A DNA stretch of 64,000 nucleotides from Algiphilus sp022763315 (GTDB lineage Bacteria; Pseudomonadota; Gammaproteobacteria; Nevskiales; Nevskiaceae), in assembly GCF_965249985.1 (NCBI RefSeq), contig NZ_OZ252280.1; one strand, written 5' to 3'. Made by a program: the position numbers and the translations under genes. A model generated the notes under the pieces. That model did not search any database, was not told where the DNA came from, and saw only the letters and a program-made list of their open reading frames with translations. Positions 8,387-15,894 of the stretch are shown piece after piece (position 1 is the first letter of the stretch; every line of letters starts with the position of its first letter).

Positions 8387-8426
8387 ACCACGAGCAGCGC
8401 CGCTCAATGCACGACATAGGGTGCGG

Positions 8427-8957
8427 CTATGGCCCCTCGCGCGACTCCACCGTCTGAGCCTTCGGGTAGCGGATGTCCCGTACTTCAATCTCCTGTTCGC
8501 CCTGCGGCCCCTGGAAGACCAGGACATCCCCTACCCGCGCGCCGATCAGCGCACGCGGCAATGGCGCGTCCACAGACACCCGCCCCGTCCCGGCCTCCGC
8601 CTCATCGGCCCCGACGATGTGCAGACAACGCTCCGCCGCGTCATCGACCGCGATCCGCACTTCGGCGCCGAAGTGCACCCGACCCGCGTCGTCGGGTGGC
8701 GGTGGGACCTTCAGACTGGGAATGCGGCGCTGCAGATAGCGCACGCGGCGATCGATCTCGCCGAGTTCCTTCTTGCGGTATTGATACTCAGCATTCTCGG
8801 AGCGGTCGCCTTCGGCCGCCGCAGCGGCCAAGGCCCTGACGACCTCCGGCCGTCGCTCGCGCCAGAGGTGGTCGTACTCGCGCTGCAGGCGGGCGTAACC
8901 CTCCGCCGTGACATAGCGGGACGCCCGTTCTCCCGATGGCGGGCGCCAACGGCTCAT
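8427..8957 (-). CDS. greB: Transcription elongation factor GreB
   Basis: 176 residues. The N-terminal coiled-coil hairpin (about 15-90) carries the acidic tip region around Gly-Asp-Arg-Ser-Glu-Asn-Ala-Glu, the conserved GreA/GreB motif. The C-terminal FKBP-like domain at about 95-170 ends Ile-Glu-Val-Arg-Asp-Ile-Arg-Tyr-Pro. The strongly basic helix around Arg-Lys-Lys and Arg-Arg-Val-Arg-Tyr-Leu-Gln-Arg-Arg favours GreB over GreA. GreB stimulates transcript cleavage in backtracked RNA polymerase. Its start overlaps the stop of the HSDL2-like SDR (ATGA), so it is probably co-translated at the tail of that operon, an unusual neighbourhood for greB. Confidence 0.9.
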   Translation of the reverse strand: MSRWRPPSGERASRYVTAEGYARLQREYDHLWRERRPEVVRALAAAAAEGDRSENAEYQYRKKELGEIDRRVRYLQRRIPSLKVPPPPDDAGRVHFGAEVRIAVDDAAERCLHIVGADEAEAGTGRVSVDAPLPRALIGARVGDVLVFQGPQGEQEIEVRDIRYPKAQTVESREGP

Positions 8958-9799
8958 GTCACCTTGGGCAGATCATCCGGCACGAAGAAGTCCGGCATGA
9001 GCTCTTCTTCCGAGACATCGCTGCGGCGGTAGATGGAAAAGTCACGCACCCCCGCCTCATGCAGCACGACATCATCAATGCAGAAATGGCCGCTGAAAGA
9101 CCGGCTTTCCTTGCACAGGATGACGTGGGCGGCGTCGGCCATGATCTCCGGCGCGCGCGAGCGCCGCGCCAGCGTGTCGCCGCCGAGCATTTCAATGGCC
9201 GCCGTGGCGATGCCGGTCCGCGGCCACAGTGAATTGGCGGCGATGCCGTCAGCGCGGAATTCCTCGGCCCAGGCCAGGGTGCACAGACTCATGCCGTACT
9301 TGGCCATCGAATAGGCCACGTGCGGGGCGAACCACTTGGGTCGCATGTCCAACGGCGGCGACAGCGTCAGGATGTGGGGATTGTCCGAGCGACGCAGATG
9401 CGGAATGCACTTCTGGCCGCAGAGGTAGGTCCCGCGCGCGTTGATCTGGTTCATCAGATCGTAGCGCTTCATATCGGTCTGCAGCGTACCCGTCAGCGAG
9501 ATCGCACTGGCGTTGTTGACCAGGATATCGATGCCACCAAAGGTCTCGACCGTCTTGGCAACGGCGGCGCTGACCTGCTCCTCGTCGCGAATATCGCAGA
9601 CCAGCGGCAATGCCTGCCCGCCCGCTTCGCGGATCTGCTCGGCCGCGGTGTGAATGGTTCCGGCCAGCTTGGGGTGAGGCTGGTCCGTTTTGGCCGCGAT
9701 GACCACATTGGCCCCGTCGCGCGCCGCACGCAGGGCAATGGCCAGACCGATTCCTCGGCTGCCGCCGGAAATAAACAGCGTTTGATGCGCCAGACTCAT
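8954..9799 (-). CDS. HSDL2-like short-chain dehydrogenase
   Basis: 281 residues. The N-terminal Gly-Gly-Ser-Arg-Gly-Ile-Gly motif is followed by an Ala-Lys-Thr segment with a Pro-His-Pro-Lys-Leu insert. It then has Val-Asn-Asn-Ala-Ser, a Thr-Leu-Ser-Pro-Pro-Leu segment in place of the usual Ser-Ser-Xaa, and Tyr-Ser-Met-Ala-Lys-Tyr-Gly (YxxxK). These are hallmarks of the HSDL2 group, linked to fatty-acid metabolism. It lacks the SCP2 sterol-carrier domain found in animal HSDL2. It lies 32 bases after the RND transporter and overlaps greB. The exact substrate is unknown. Confidence 0.85.
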   Translation of the reverse strand: MSLAHQTLFISGGSRGIGLAIALRAARDGANVVIAAKTDQPHPKLAGTIHTAAEQIREAGGQALPLVCDIRDEEQVSAAVAKTVETFGGIDILVNNASAISLTGTLQTDMKRYDLMNQINARGTYLCGQKCIPHLRRSDNPHILTLSPPLDMRPKWFAPHVAYSMAKYGMSLCTLAWAEEFRADGIAANSLWPRTGIATAAIEMLGGDTLARRSRAPEIMADAAHVILCKESRSFSGHFCIDDVVLHEAGVRDFSIYRRSDVSEEELMPDFFVPDDLPKVT

Positions 9800-9831
9800 G
9801 ATGTCTCCTTGGCTTCGAATAGTGGCGCTGC

Positions 9832-12573
9832 TCAGCGCAGCATGGCGGTGGCGTGGGCCAGACGCTCGGCCTGGATCCGGTTCAGGTTACGCAGCACCAG
9901 CGCGGCGATGCGTGGATGGCGACGCCGCAAACGCTCCAGGTCATTGGCATCGAAACGCAGGATGCGGGTTTCTCCCTTGGCCGTCACGGTGGCCGTGCGC
10001 TTCTGGCCGAAATAGCCAGCTTCGCCCAAGGTGGCGCCGCGGAACAGGCAATTGAGTACCTTGCGTTGCCCATTGCGCGTCACCCATACCTCTAGCTGTC
10101 CATCGACCACGACGCAGATATCCGCCGAGACTTCGCCTTCGCGCATGATGTCGGTCCCAGCCGGAACCGTCTCATAACGCGCGGTAAGCGCGAACAGGCG
10201 GGCCTGGCGATTGCTCAGCCCGGTCAGCAGCGGCACGGTGTATTGCGGTGACTGGCCGAGATCGACGCGCAGCAAATCCCACAGCGTGACGATGCGCACC
10301 ATCGAGCCCAGTGCCGGCGTGATGAAGATGTCCGTCAACCAGGCCACGAACAGCGCAAGCGCGGCGAGCAGGCCGAATTCGGTATGCGAGGACAGCGGCG
10401 ACAGCGCAAAGACGCCAAAGCTCAGACAGAGCGCCGCGGTAGTCAGCGTCACGGGGCGCAGGATGGTGCGCAGCGCGTGGCTGACAGCGGCGCCTTCGCT
10501 GCCGCGTGCACGCGCTTCGGCATTGAAGCGCGCCAGGAAATGAATGGTGTCGTCCACCGCCACACCGATGACCAGACAGGCCACCAGACTGGTCGCCGGG
10601 TTCAGGCCAATGCCGGTGATGCCCAGCAGACCAAAGTAGACCGATACCGGCAGCAGATTGGGCAGCATCGCGATCAAGGCCGCCCGCATCGACAGGAACA
10701 GCGCCAGCAGCACCAGGAAGATCGCCACCAGCGCGGCGCCCACCGAGAGCCACTGCCGGTCGACGATGCGGTCCACGGTATAGGCGGCCATCACGGGCGT
10801 ACCGGTCACCGAGGCCTGCAGCGCTGGCGGCAACGCATTGAGTTGCCGTTCCATGCGCTTGGCGAGATCGCGAATGCGCGAGGAATGGTCGACCGTGATG
10901 CGGATGGTCAAGCGGGCATGTCGCTGGCGCGGGTCAATCAAGCCGCGGACGGCGTCGGTGCCGCCGAAATTAACCAACTGCCGCGCCAGCCGGGCGGAAT
11001 CGGGATAGACAAGCGCGCCGTCGACCTCGGGCTGCATGGCGGCGTTCAGCACTTTGACGTGGTCGACGTAGCTCGCCACCGCACCGATCTCCGGCTGCGA
11101 GCGCGCCCACTGTACAAAGTCATCCACCGCGGTCGCCACGCCCGGATCGAGCAGCACATGGTCGAGCGGCGTTTCCAGGAGAACCGAGATGGTGGCGGCG
11201 CCGCCGAGCTGCTGGTTGATGCGGTTGTAGTCCATCCGCACCGGCGCGTTATCGGCAAAATTCTCGACGTAGGCGGAGCCCGGTTCAACGCGCTGCGCCA
11301 TGATCAGCCCGATCACCACCACCACCGCCCCCAGCACGACCAGATGCCGACGCCAACGGATATCGAAGGTGGCCAGCCAGCGCGCCGCCTTGGCGGCGAT
11401 GCCCTCGCCCGGCAGCTTTTGCTGCCCGATATGAGACCCCATCAACAACAGCAAGGCGGGAAGGTAACTGACGCTGAGGATGGTCAGCGACACCACCCCG
11501 GTCACGGTGAGCAGCGCGAATTCCCGCACGGCCGGCAATGGTGACAACCCGAGTGCGGCCAGACCGATGGAGGTCGTCAAACCATTGAGCAGCAGCGGCA
11601 CCGCCACCGCACCCACGGCGCGACGCGCCAGCCGGGTGTCTTCGCCGACCGAGTGACGCAGCCATTCAGAAACCATGTGAATGCTGAACATGATCCCGAA
11701 GGCCACCACCACCGGTGGCGCAATCGCGGTCACCATATTCAGCGATAGATCGGCCACCGCGCCTACAGCCCACATCACCAGCAGCGATACCCCGATGCTC
11801 ATCGAACCCAGCACCACCACCAGCGTGCTGCGGAAGGAGAGCGCAAGCAGGGCCACGACCAGAACGACCGCCACCGGCAAGGTTCGGATCAGCCCGGTCC
11901 AGACGGCATCGCTGGTGGCGGCGCTGATCAGCGCATTGCCGGTGACGGCGGGCTGTTCCAGTCCCTCGGTATCGCTCAGGATCTCGCCGATGCGCTGCGC
12001 CAACGCGACCATATCCAATTCCGTCCCGCCACCTTCCGCCGCGCCCTCTTCAGGCGTGATGACAAAGGCAGCGGTGTCGGTGTCGGCGTTGAACAGCACA
12101 CCGGCGAGCATGGGATTGCGGGCCGCACTATTCCGGACGCGTGCCAACTGCTCGGGATTGCGGGCCAGCTGCTGCGTGACGGAGCCCACATCCAGGGTCG
12201 GATCGTCGGGTTCGTTGAACAGCAGGTTCGGCGCGGAGGCCAGCGAGGTGACATTGGCCACCCCAGGCAACTGCGCGATCTGGTCATGGGCATCCGCGAT
12301 GGCGCGCAGGGTTTCCGCGGCGAACAGCGGCTCCGCGTGCACGATCGCAAGCAACGGTTCGGAAGCGCCAAAAAACTGCTCCAGGCGGTCCATGACACGC
12401 CCTTCCTCGGACTCGCCAGGGATGAGCGCTTCAAACGATGCGTCCACGCGCAGCAGCGGACCGCCGTCTTCGCGGTTGAGCACGATGGTCAGGGCGGCCA
12501 GAGCGCTCACCAGCGTCGCCACCGCGATCACCACTCGCGGACGCGACAGCAGGGCGTTGAGCCACCGCATCAT
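9832..12573 (-). CDS. RND/MMPL transporter with C-terminal cyclic-nucleotide-binding domain
   Basis: 913 residues. An N-terminal membrane helix (about 12-32) is followed by a large periplasmic domain, a block of about six helices (near 225-400), a second periplasmic domain after about 425, and a second helical block ending near 765. This is the two-fold MMPL/HAE3 (hydrophobe exporter) plan. The intramembrane Gly-Val-Ala-Val-Asp-Asp-Thr-Ile-His-Phe motif in the second half is the common MMPL signature. Residues about 780-905 form a cNMP-binding (Crp-like) jelly roll, with Ile-Met-Arg-Glu-Gly-Glu, Val-Val-Asp-Gly-Gln-Leu-Glu and a phosphate-binding-cassette-like Leu-Gly-Glu-Ala-Gly-Tyr-Phe. The cassette has Gly-Glu but I do not see the full Arg-Thr-Ala pair in canonical position (Arg-Thr-Ala-Thr follows). 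It is three bases after the LolA-like gene, the usual partner. It probably moves hydrophobic molecules such as lipids or hopanoids, possibly gated by a nucleotide. Confidence 0.88.
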   Translation of the reverse strand: MMRWLNALLSRPRVVIAVATLVSALAALTIVLNREDGGPLLRVDASFEALIPGESEEGRVMDRLEQFFGASEPLLAIVHAEPLFAAETLRAIADAHDQIAQLPGVANVTSLASAPNLLFNEPDDPTLDVGSVTQQLARNPEQLARVRNSAARNPMLAGVLFNADTDTAAFVITPEEGAAEGGGTELDMVALAQRIGEILSDTEGLEQPAVTGNALISAATSDAVWTGLIRTLPVAVVLVVALLALSFRSTLVVVLGSMSIGVSLLVMWAVGAVADLSLNMVTAIAPPVVVAFGIMFSIHMVSEWLRHSVGEDTRLARRAVGAVAVPLLLNGLTTSIGLAALGLSPLPAVREFALLTVTGVVSLTILSVSYLPALLLLMGSHIGQQKLPGEGIAAKAARWLATFDIRWRRHLVVLGAVVVVIGLIMAQRVEPGSAYVENFADNAPVRMDYNRINQQLGGAATISVLLETPLDHVLLDPGVATAVDDFVQWARSQPEIGAVASYVDHVKVLNAAMQPEVDGALVYPDSARLARQLVNFGGTDAVRGLIDPRQRHARLTIRITVDHSSRIRDLAKRMERQLNALPPALQASVTGTPVMAAYTVDRIVDRQWLSVGAALVAIFLVLLALFLSMRAALIAMLPNLLPVSVYFGLLGITGIGLNPATSLVACLVIGVAVDDTIHFLARFNAEARARGSEGAAVSHALRTILRPVTLTTAALCLSFGVFALSPLSSHTEFGLLAALALFVAWLTDIFITPALGSMVRIVTLWDLLRVDLGQSPQYTVPLLTGLSNRQARLFALTARYETVPAGTDIMREGEVSADICVVVDGQLEVWVTRNGQRKVLNCLFRGATLGEAGYFGQKRTATVTAKGETRILRFDANDLERLRRRHPRIAALVLRNLNRIQAERLAHATAMLR

Positions 12574-12576
12574 GTC

Positions 12577-13461
12577 TTAGCGCCCCAGATAGAAGGCGTT
12601 GGGCAGAAAAATCCGTCGTGGAAGGTCGTCCGGGGCTTCCAGCTGGGAAATCTCCGCAAAACTTTTGCGGCCGGAACGCCGGTTGTCCATGCGCACGTGA
12701 CGGGCGTAGGCAATGCCATCGCTTTCGGTCAGCGATTCCGCCTGGGCGCTGAAGTGCTTGACCACGCCCTTCTCGTCCACGAAATCAGCGCGCAGCGTGA
12801 CGCAGCGCATCTGATCCACGTCCGCCAGCACATGGGTGTAGCTGGTCGGCTCGGCTTCCCCGGGCTCGAAGCGCATTTTCCATACGCTACGGCCCTCCAC
12901 GGTGCCTTCGCCCAGGTAGTGCTGTACCCCGCTGGAGAAGGAGCCTTGTACTTGCTGCAGATCGCGCATGCTGAATTCGGAATCCATCACCCCCGAGTCC
13001 GCACCGCTGCCGATGACACGGCGTACCCGATTGAGTTCGGGGATGAAAACGAAGGTCTCGTCCCGCGTCTCAAGCTCGCGCCAGAGATAGGAGGTGCCAC
13101 GCACTTCGCTCGGGCTTTCGACATGCATGGTGACCATGGCACGTCCCTCTTCGCGCATGACGTACATGCGCGCGCGCAGCGTGCGCACGTCGCCATCGGC
13201 TTCCTCGGTGCGTACGACCAGTTCACGCAGACGCAGCTGCTGCGGGACATTGGCGCGCATGCAGGACATCACCGTCTCGGCGGTCGCCTCTGCGCCCGCG
13301 GCTGTCGCGGGGGGCGCCTCCGCCACCGCTGCTGCCGACGCGTCAGGCGCCGCGGTCTCTGCTGTAAAGGCTGCAGGTGCAACGGCGCAGATGACCCACG
13401 CCATCAGTAATCGCTTGCACAGTCGCAACGCTCGTCCCCCTTGGTATCCCGATGCGAACAC
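12577..13461 (-). CDS. LolA/LolB-fold outer-membrane lipoprotein-sorting-type protein, RND partner
   Basis: 294 residues. A secretion signal (hydrophobic core about 18-32, cleavage near Ala-Phe-Thr-Ala) is followed by an Ala-rich spacer to about 60 and then an 'outer membrane lipoprotein-sorting protein' domain. Key features are the Arg-Gly-Thr-Ser-Tyr-Leu and Val-Phe-Ile-Pro-Glu-Leu-Asn-Arg-Val-Arg-Arg-Val segments typical of LolA-like partners of RND/MMPL exporters. The ATG used sits about 18 residues before the signal core, so a later start is possible. The stop is three bases before the RND start, so the two are co-expressed. It likely shuttles a lipid across the periplasm; it is not the housekeeping LolA. 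Confidence 0.82.
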   Translation of the reverse strand: MFASGYQGGRALRLCKRLLMAWVICAVAPAAFTAETAAPDASAAAVAEAPPATAAGAEATAETVMSCMRANVPQQLRLRELVVRTEEADGDVRTLRARMYVMREEGRAMVTMHVESPSEVRGTSYLWRELETRDETFVFIPELNRVRRVIGSGADSGVMDSEFSMRDLQQVQGSFSSGVQHYLGEGTVEGRSVWKMRFEPGEAEPTSYTHVLADVDQMRCVTLRADFVDEKGVVKHFSAQAESLTESDGIAYARHVRMDNRRSGRKSFAEISQLEAPDDLPRRIFLPNAFYLGR

Positions 13462-13544
13462 TGTAGCGCGTCCCGGCCCGGCCGGCGATTTTGCGGCCCA
13501 CCGCCGGCTGCGTTACAAAGAGCCAAAGCAAGGAAGGAGACGCA

Positions 13545-14546
13545 ATGCTTCTGGTGATCGGTCCGGGTGCGGTGGGTACCGTAGTGGCAGGCTATCTTTC
13601 GGCGGCCGGTCGCTCGGTGCGCTTACTGTGTCCGGAAAGCGCGCTACCGGCATTGTCGGCGGCTGATGAAATCGTGATCGACCGCGTCACGGGCGGCCCG
13701 CCGTTGCGCGCGCCCAAGCCCTTGTTGACCACGACCGTCAATCCGGAACGCGTCACGCAGATCTTCATCTGCGTCAAGCAGCCGGATCTGGAATCGGTCT
13801 GCGACCTCATCCCACCCGCGTTGCCACCTTCCGTGCCGCTGGTCTCCATGCTGAACGCCCCGAGCGCGGTGCACCGGCTGCGCGAGCGTTTTCCGCAACA
13901 CACCGCCCTCCCCGCCAGCGTGCTGTTCAACGCCCAACTGCTGGAGCCCTTTCGGGCGCGCGTCACCACGGTGCCACGCATTCAGCTGCCCTTCGAACAT
14001 CGGCAGGTGGTGGAGAGCTTTGCCGGCACCGGTATTCGGCCTGTACGCGCCTTCGGTGAAGCCAGCGCCTGGGGCAAGCTCCTACTGAATCTGTCCAACG
14101 CGATCGCGGCGGTGACCCACAGCACTTTCCGCGACATTCTGAGCAACCCACTGCTGCGCGCCAGCTACGCCGACCTGCTCGATGAAGCCATCCGCGTGCT
14201 GCGCGCCGCCCGCATTCCCTTTCGGGCACCGCTCCCGGTTTCGCTGTCGGCCTACCAGATGATGATGCGCCACGCCGGAGCCCTGCCCTGGTGGCTGGCG
14301 CGCTGGAAGTGGCGGCTCGCAGAAGGCGCCTACCCTTCCATGGTCAGTGATATCGCCCACGGTCGCCCCACCGAAGCGGACGCGCTCAATGGCGAAATCG
14401 TGCGCGTCGCCGCCCGCGCCGGCGTGGACGCACCATTGAACGCGAAGATGGTCACGCTGGTCGAACAGGTCGGCGCGCAGCGGCCGCCCCGCTACCTATC
14501 CCCCGCAGATCTGCGCTCGGCGCTTGGGCACCACCTCCAGACATGA
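13545..14546 (+). CDS. 2-dehydropantoate 2-reductase family protein (ApbA/PanE-like)
   Basis: 333 residues from an ATG with GGAAGGAG upstream. The Rossmann motif Gly-Pro-Gly-Ala-Val-Gly-Thr-Val starts at residue 5. There is a Val-Lys-Gln segment after the fold, a Lys in Trp-Gly-Lys-Leu-Leu-Leu-Asn matching the catalytic Lys, and Pro-Thr-Glu-Ala-Asp-Ala-Leu-Asn-Gly matching the family Glu. The overall order agrees with ketopantoate reductase (NADPH, coenzyme A synthesis). However, the family has many paralogues and no pan gene is adjacent, so the true substrate is open. It is divergent from the LolA/RND operon; the gap between starts is 83 bases. Confidence 0.8.
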   Translation: MLLVIGPGAVGTVVAGYLSAAGRSVRLLCPESALPALSAADEIVIDRVTGGPPLRAPKPLLTTTVNPERVTQIFICVKQPDLESVCDLIPPALPPSVPLVSMLNAPSAVHRLRERFPQHTALPASVLFNAQLLEPFRARVTTVPRIQLPFEHRQVVESFAGTGIRPVRAFGEASAWGKLLLNLSNAIAAVTHSTFRDILSNPLLRASYADLLDEAIRVLRAARIPFRAPLPVSLSAYQMMMRHAGALPWWLARWKWRLAEGAYPSMVSDIAHGRPTEADALNGEIVRVAARAGVDAPLNAKMVTLVEQVGAQRPPRYLSPADLRSALGHHLQT

Positions 14547-14592
14547 TCCGGCAAGCCCGCGCCACTTGCTCCCTCCTTCCACGGAACTCGCC

Positions 14593-15765
14593 ATGCCTTT
14601 ATCGCTCATACGCTGCCTTGCCGTCCTCGCCTTGTTATGGACCGCCGCCTGCAGCGGCCAGCCGTCCCCGGAGAAGGACGCTCCCGAACAGGGCGCCGGC
14701 GAGACGCCCACGGTGGTGTTGCATACCGAGACGATGGTCCAGGGTCTGCAGCACCCCTGGTCGCTGGCCGAACTGCCGAATGGAGACCTGCTGATCACCG
14801 AACGCCCAGGCCGCCTGCGCGTGGTCCGCAACGGCGCGCTGGTCGAGGCGCCGGTTGCCGGCGTTCCCGAGGTGTTTGCGCGCAATCAGGGCGGCCTGTT
14901 CGACGTTCGTCTGCATCCCGACTTTGCGCAGAACCGTTGGGTGTACCTGTCTTACGCCGAAGCCTGCAAGGCCGGCGCCACCACCGCCGTGGTACGCGGA
15001 CGGCTGACGGATGACGATTCCGGCAGGTACCGGCTGGATGCCGTGGCGTCCATCATCCGCGCCAATGCCTGTCGCGATGGCGGACGTCATTTCGGGGGTC
15101 GCATGGCCTTCGACCGGGAAGGCCTGCTCTATCTCAGCGTGGGTGACCGAGGTCACCGCGACGAGGTCCAGGACCCCAACAACCACCTCGGCAGCGTGCT
15201 GCGCCTAACCGACGACGGGCAGCCCGCGCCCGGCAACCCCTTCGCCGGCAGCGGCGCCGGCGATGCTGCCGTCTTCACCTACGGCCACCGCAACCCGCAG
15301 GGAATGGCCCGCCATCCCGACAGTGGCCGCATATGGACCCACGAGCACGGGCCCCGTGGCGGCGACGAAGTCAATCGCCTGGCCAGCGCCGACAACTATG
15401 GCTGGCCCGAGGTCACCCACGGCAAGGAGTACAGCGGCGGCCGCATCGGCCCGGCCTCCGCCGCCGGCTTCGTGGCGCCCTTGACGGTCTGGGTGCCGTC
15501 GATCGCGCCCAGCGGCCTGCATTTCGTCGATTCCGAACAGTTCCCTGAATGGGAGGGAGACCTTCTGGTAGGGGCGCTGGCGGGCCAGCACATTGCGCGA
15601 CTGCATTGGGACCCCAAGACACAAACCCTTGAGAAGCATGAACAGCTGTTCGAAGGCCGCTTCGGGCGCATCCGTGACGTCGGAGGCCTGGCGGATGGCA
15701 GCATCTACCTGCTGACCGACAGCGCGAACGGCAAGCTCCTGCGCATCAGCGCCAATCCTGACTAA
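14593..15765 (+). CDS. PQQ-dependent sugar dehydrogenase-like lipoprotein (YliI/Asd family)
   Basis: 390 residues from the ATG that gives a lipoprotein signal peptide (Leu-Trp-Thr-Ala-Ala-Cys, lipid Cys near 19). The longer frame begins inside the previous gene. The body is a six-bladed beta-propeller of the glucose/sorbosone dehydrogenase family. It has the early Leu-Pro-Asn-Gly-Asp-Leu-Leu-Ile-Thr-Glu-Arg blade, Gly-Gly-Leu-Phe-Asp-Val, His-Phe-Gly-Gly-Arg, Tyr-Gly-His-Arg-Asn-Pro-Gln-Gly and Glu-His-Gly-Pro-Arg-Gly-Gly-Asp-Glu motifs that line the PQQ and Ca sites. It probably oxidises aldose sugars in the periplasm using externally bound PQQ. No pqq synthesis genes are in the window. Confidence 0.88.
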   Translation: MPLSLIRCLAVLALLWTAACSGQPSPEKDAPEQGAGETPTVVLHTETMVQGLQHPWSLAELPNGDLLITERPGRLRVVRNGALVEAPVAGVPEVFARNQGGLFDVRLHPDFAQNRWVYLSYAEACKAGATTAVVRGRLTDDDSGRYRLDAVASIIRANACRDGGRHFGGRMAFDREGLLYLSVGDRGHRDEVQDPNNHLGSVLRLTDDGQPAPGNPFAGSGAGDAAVFTYGHRNPQGMARHPDSGRIWTHEHGPRGGDEVNRLASADNYGWPEVTHGKEYSGGRIGPASAAGFVAPLTVWVPSIAPSGLHFVDSEQFPEWEGDLLVGALAGQHIARLHWDPKTQTLEKHEQLFEGRFGRIRDVGGLADGSIYLLTDSANGKLLRISANPD

Positions 15766-15894
15766 ACGGGCGGCGTTCGTTATCGTGACTGCCACCGCCG
15801 GTACGGCTTCCCGGACCCAACCCCTATCGGCGAGCGGAGGCGCGTTGTCCCGCAGCACCGGGCTCTAGAGGCTGCAATGTAATAACATTCGCTC

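Noticed and set aside
13481..13508. GCCGGCG/CGCCGGC repeat in the divergent gap before the ketopantoate-reductase-like gene
   Set aside because: Short GC-only arms are expected often in a GC-rich genome; there is no T-run or operator-like core.
15876..15889. AATGT-AATA-ACATT near the spermidine-synthase-fusion start as a second Zur site
   Set aside because: The arms are only 5 bp and the core spacing does not fit the Zur pattern. Kept only as a chance-level palindrome.
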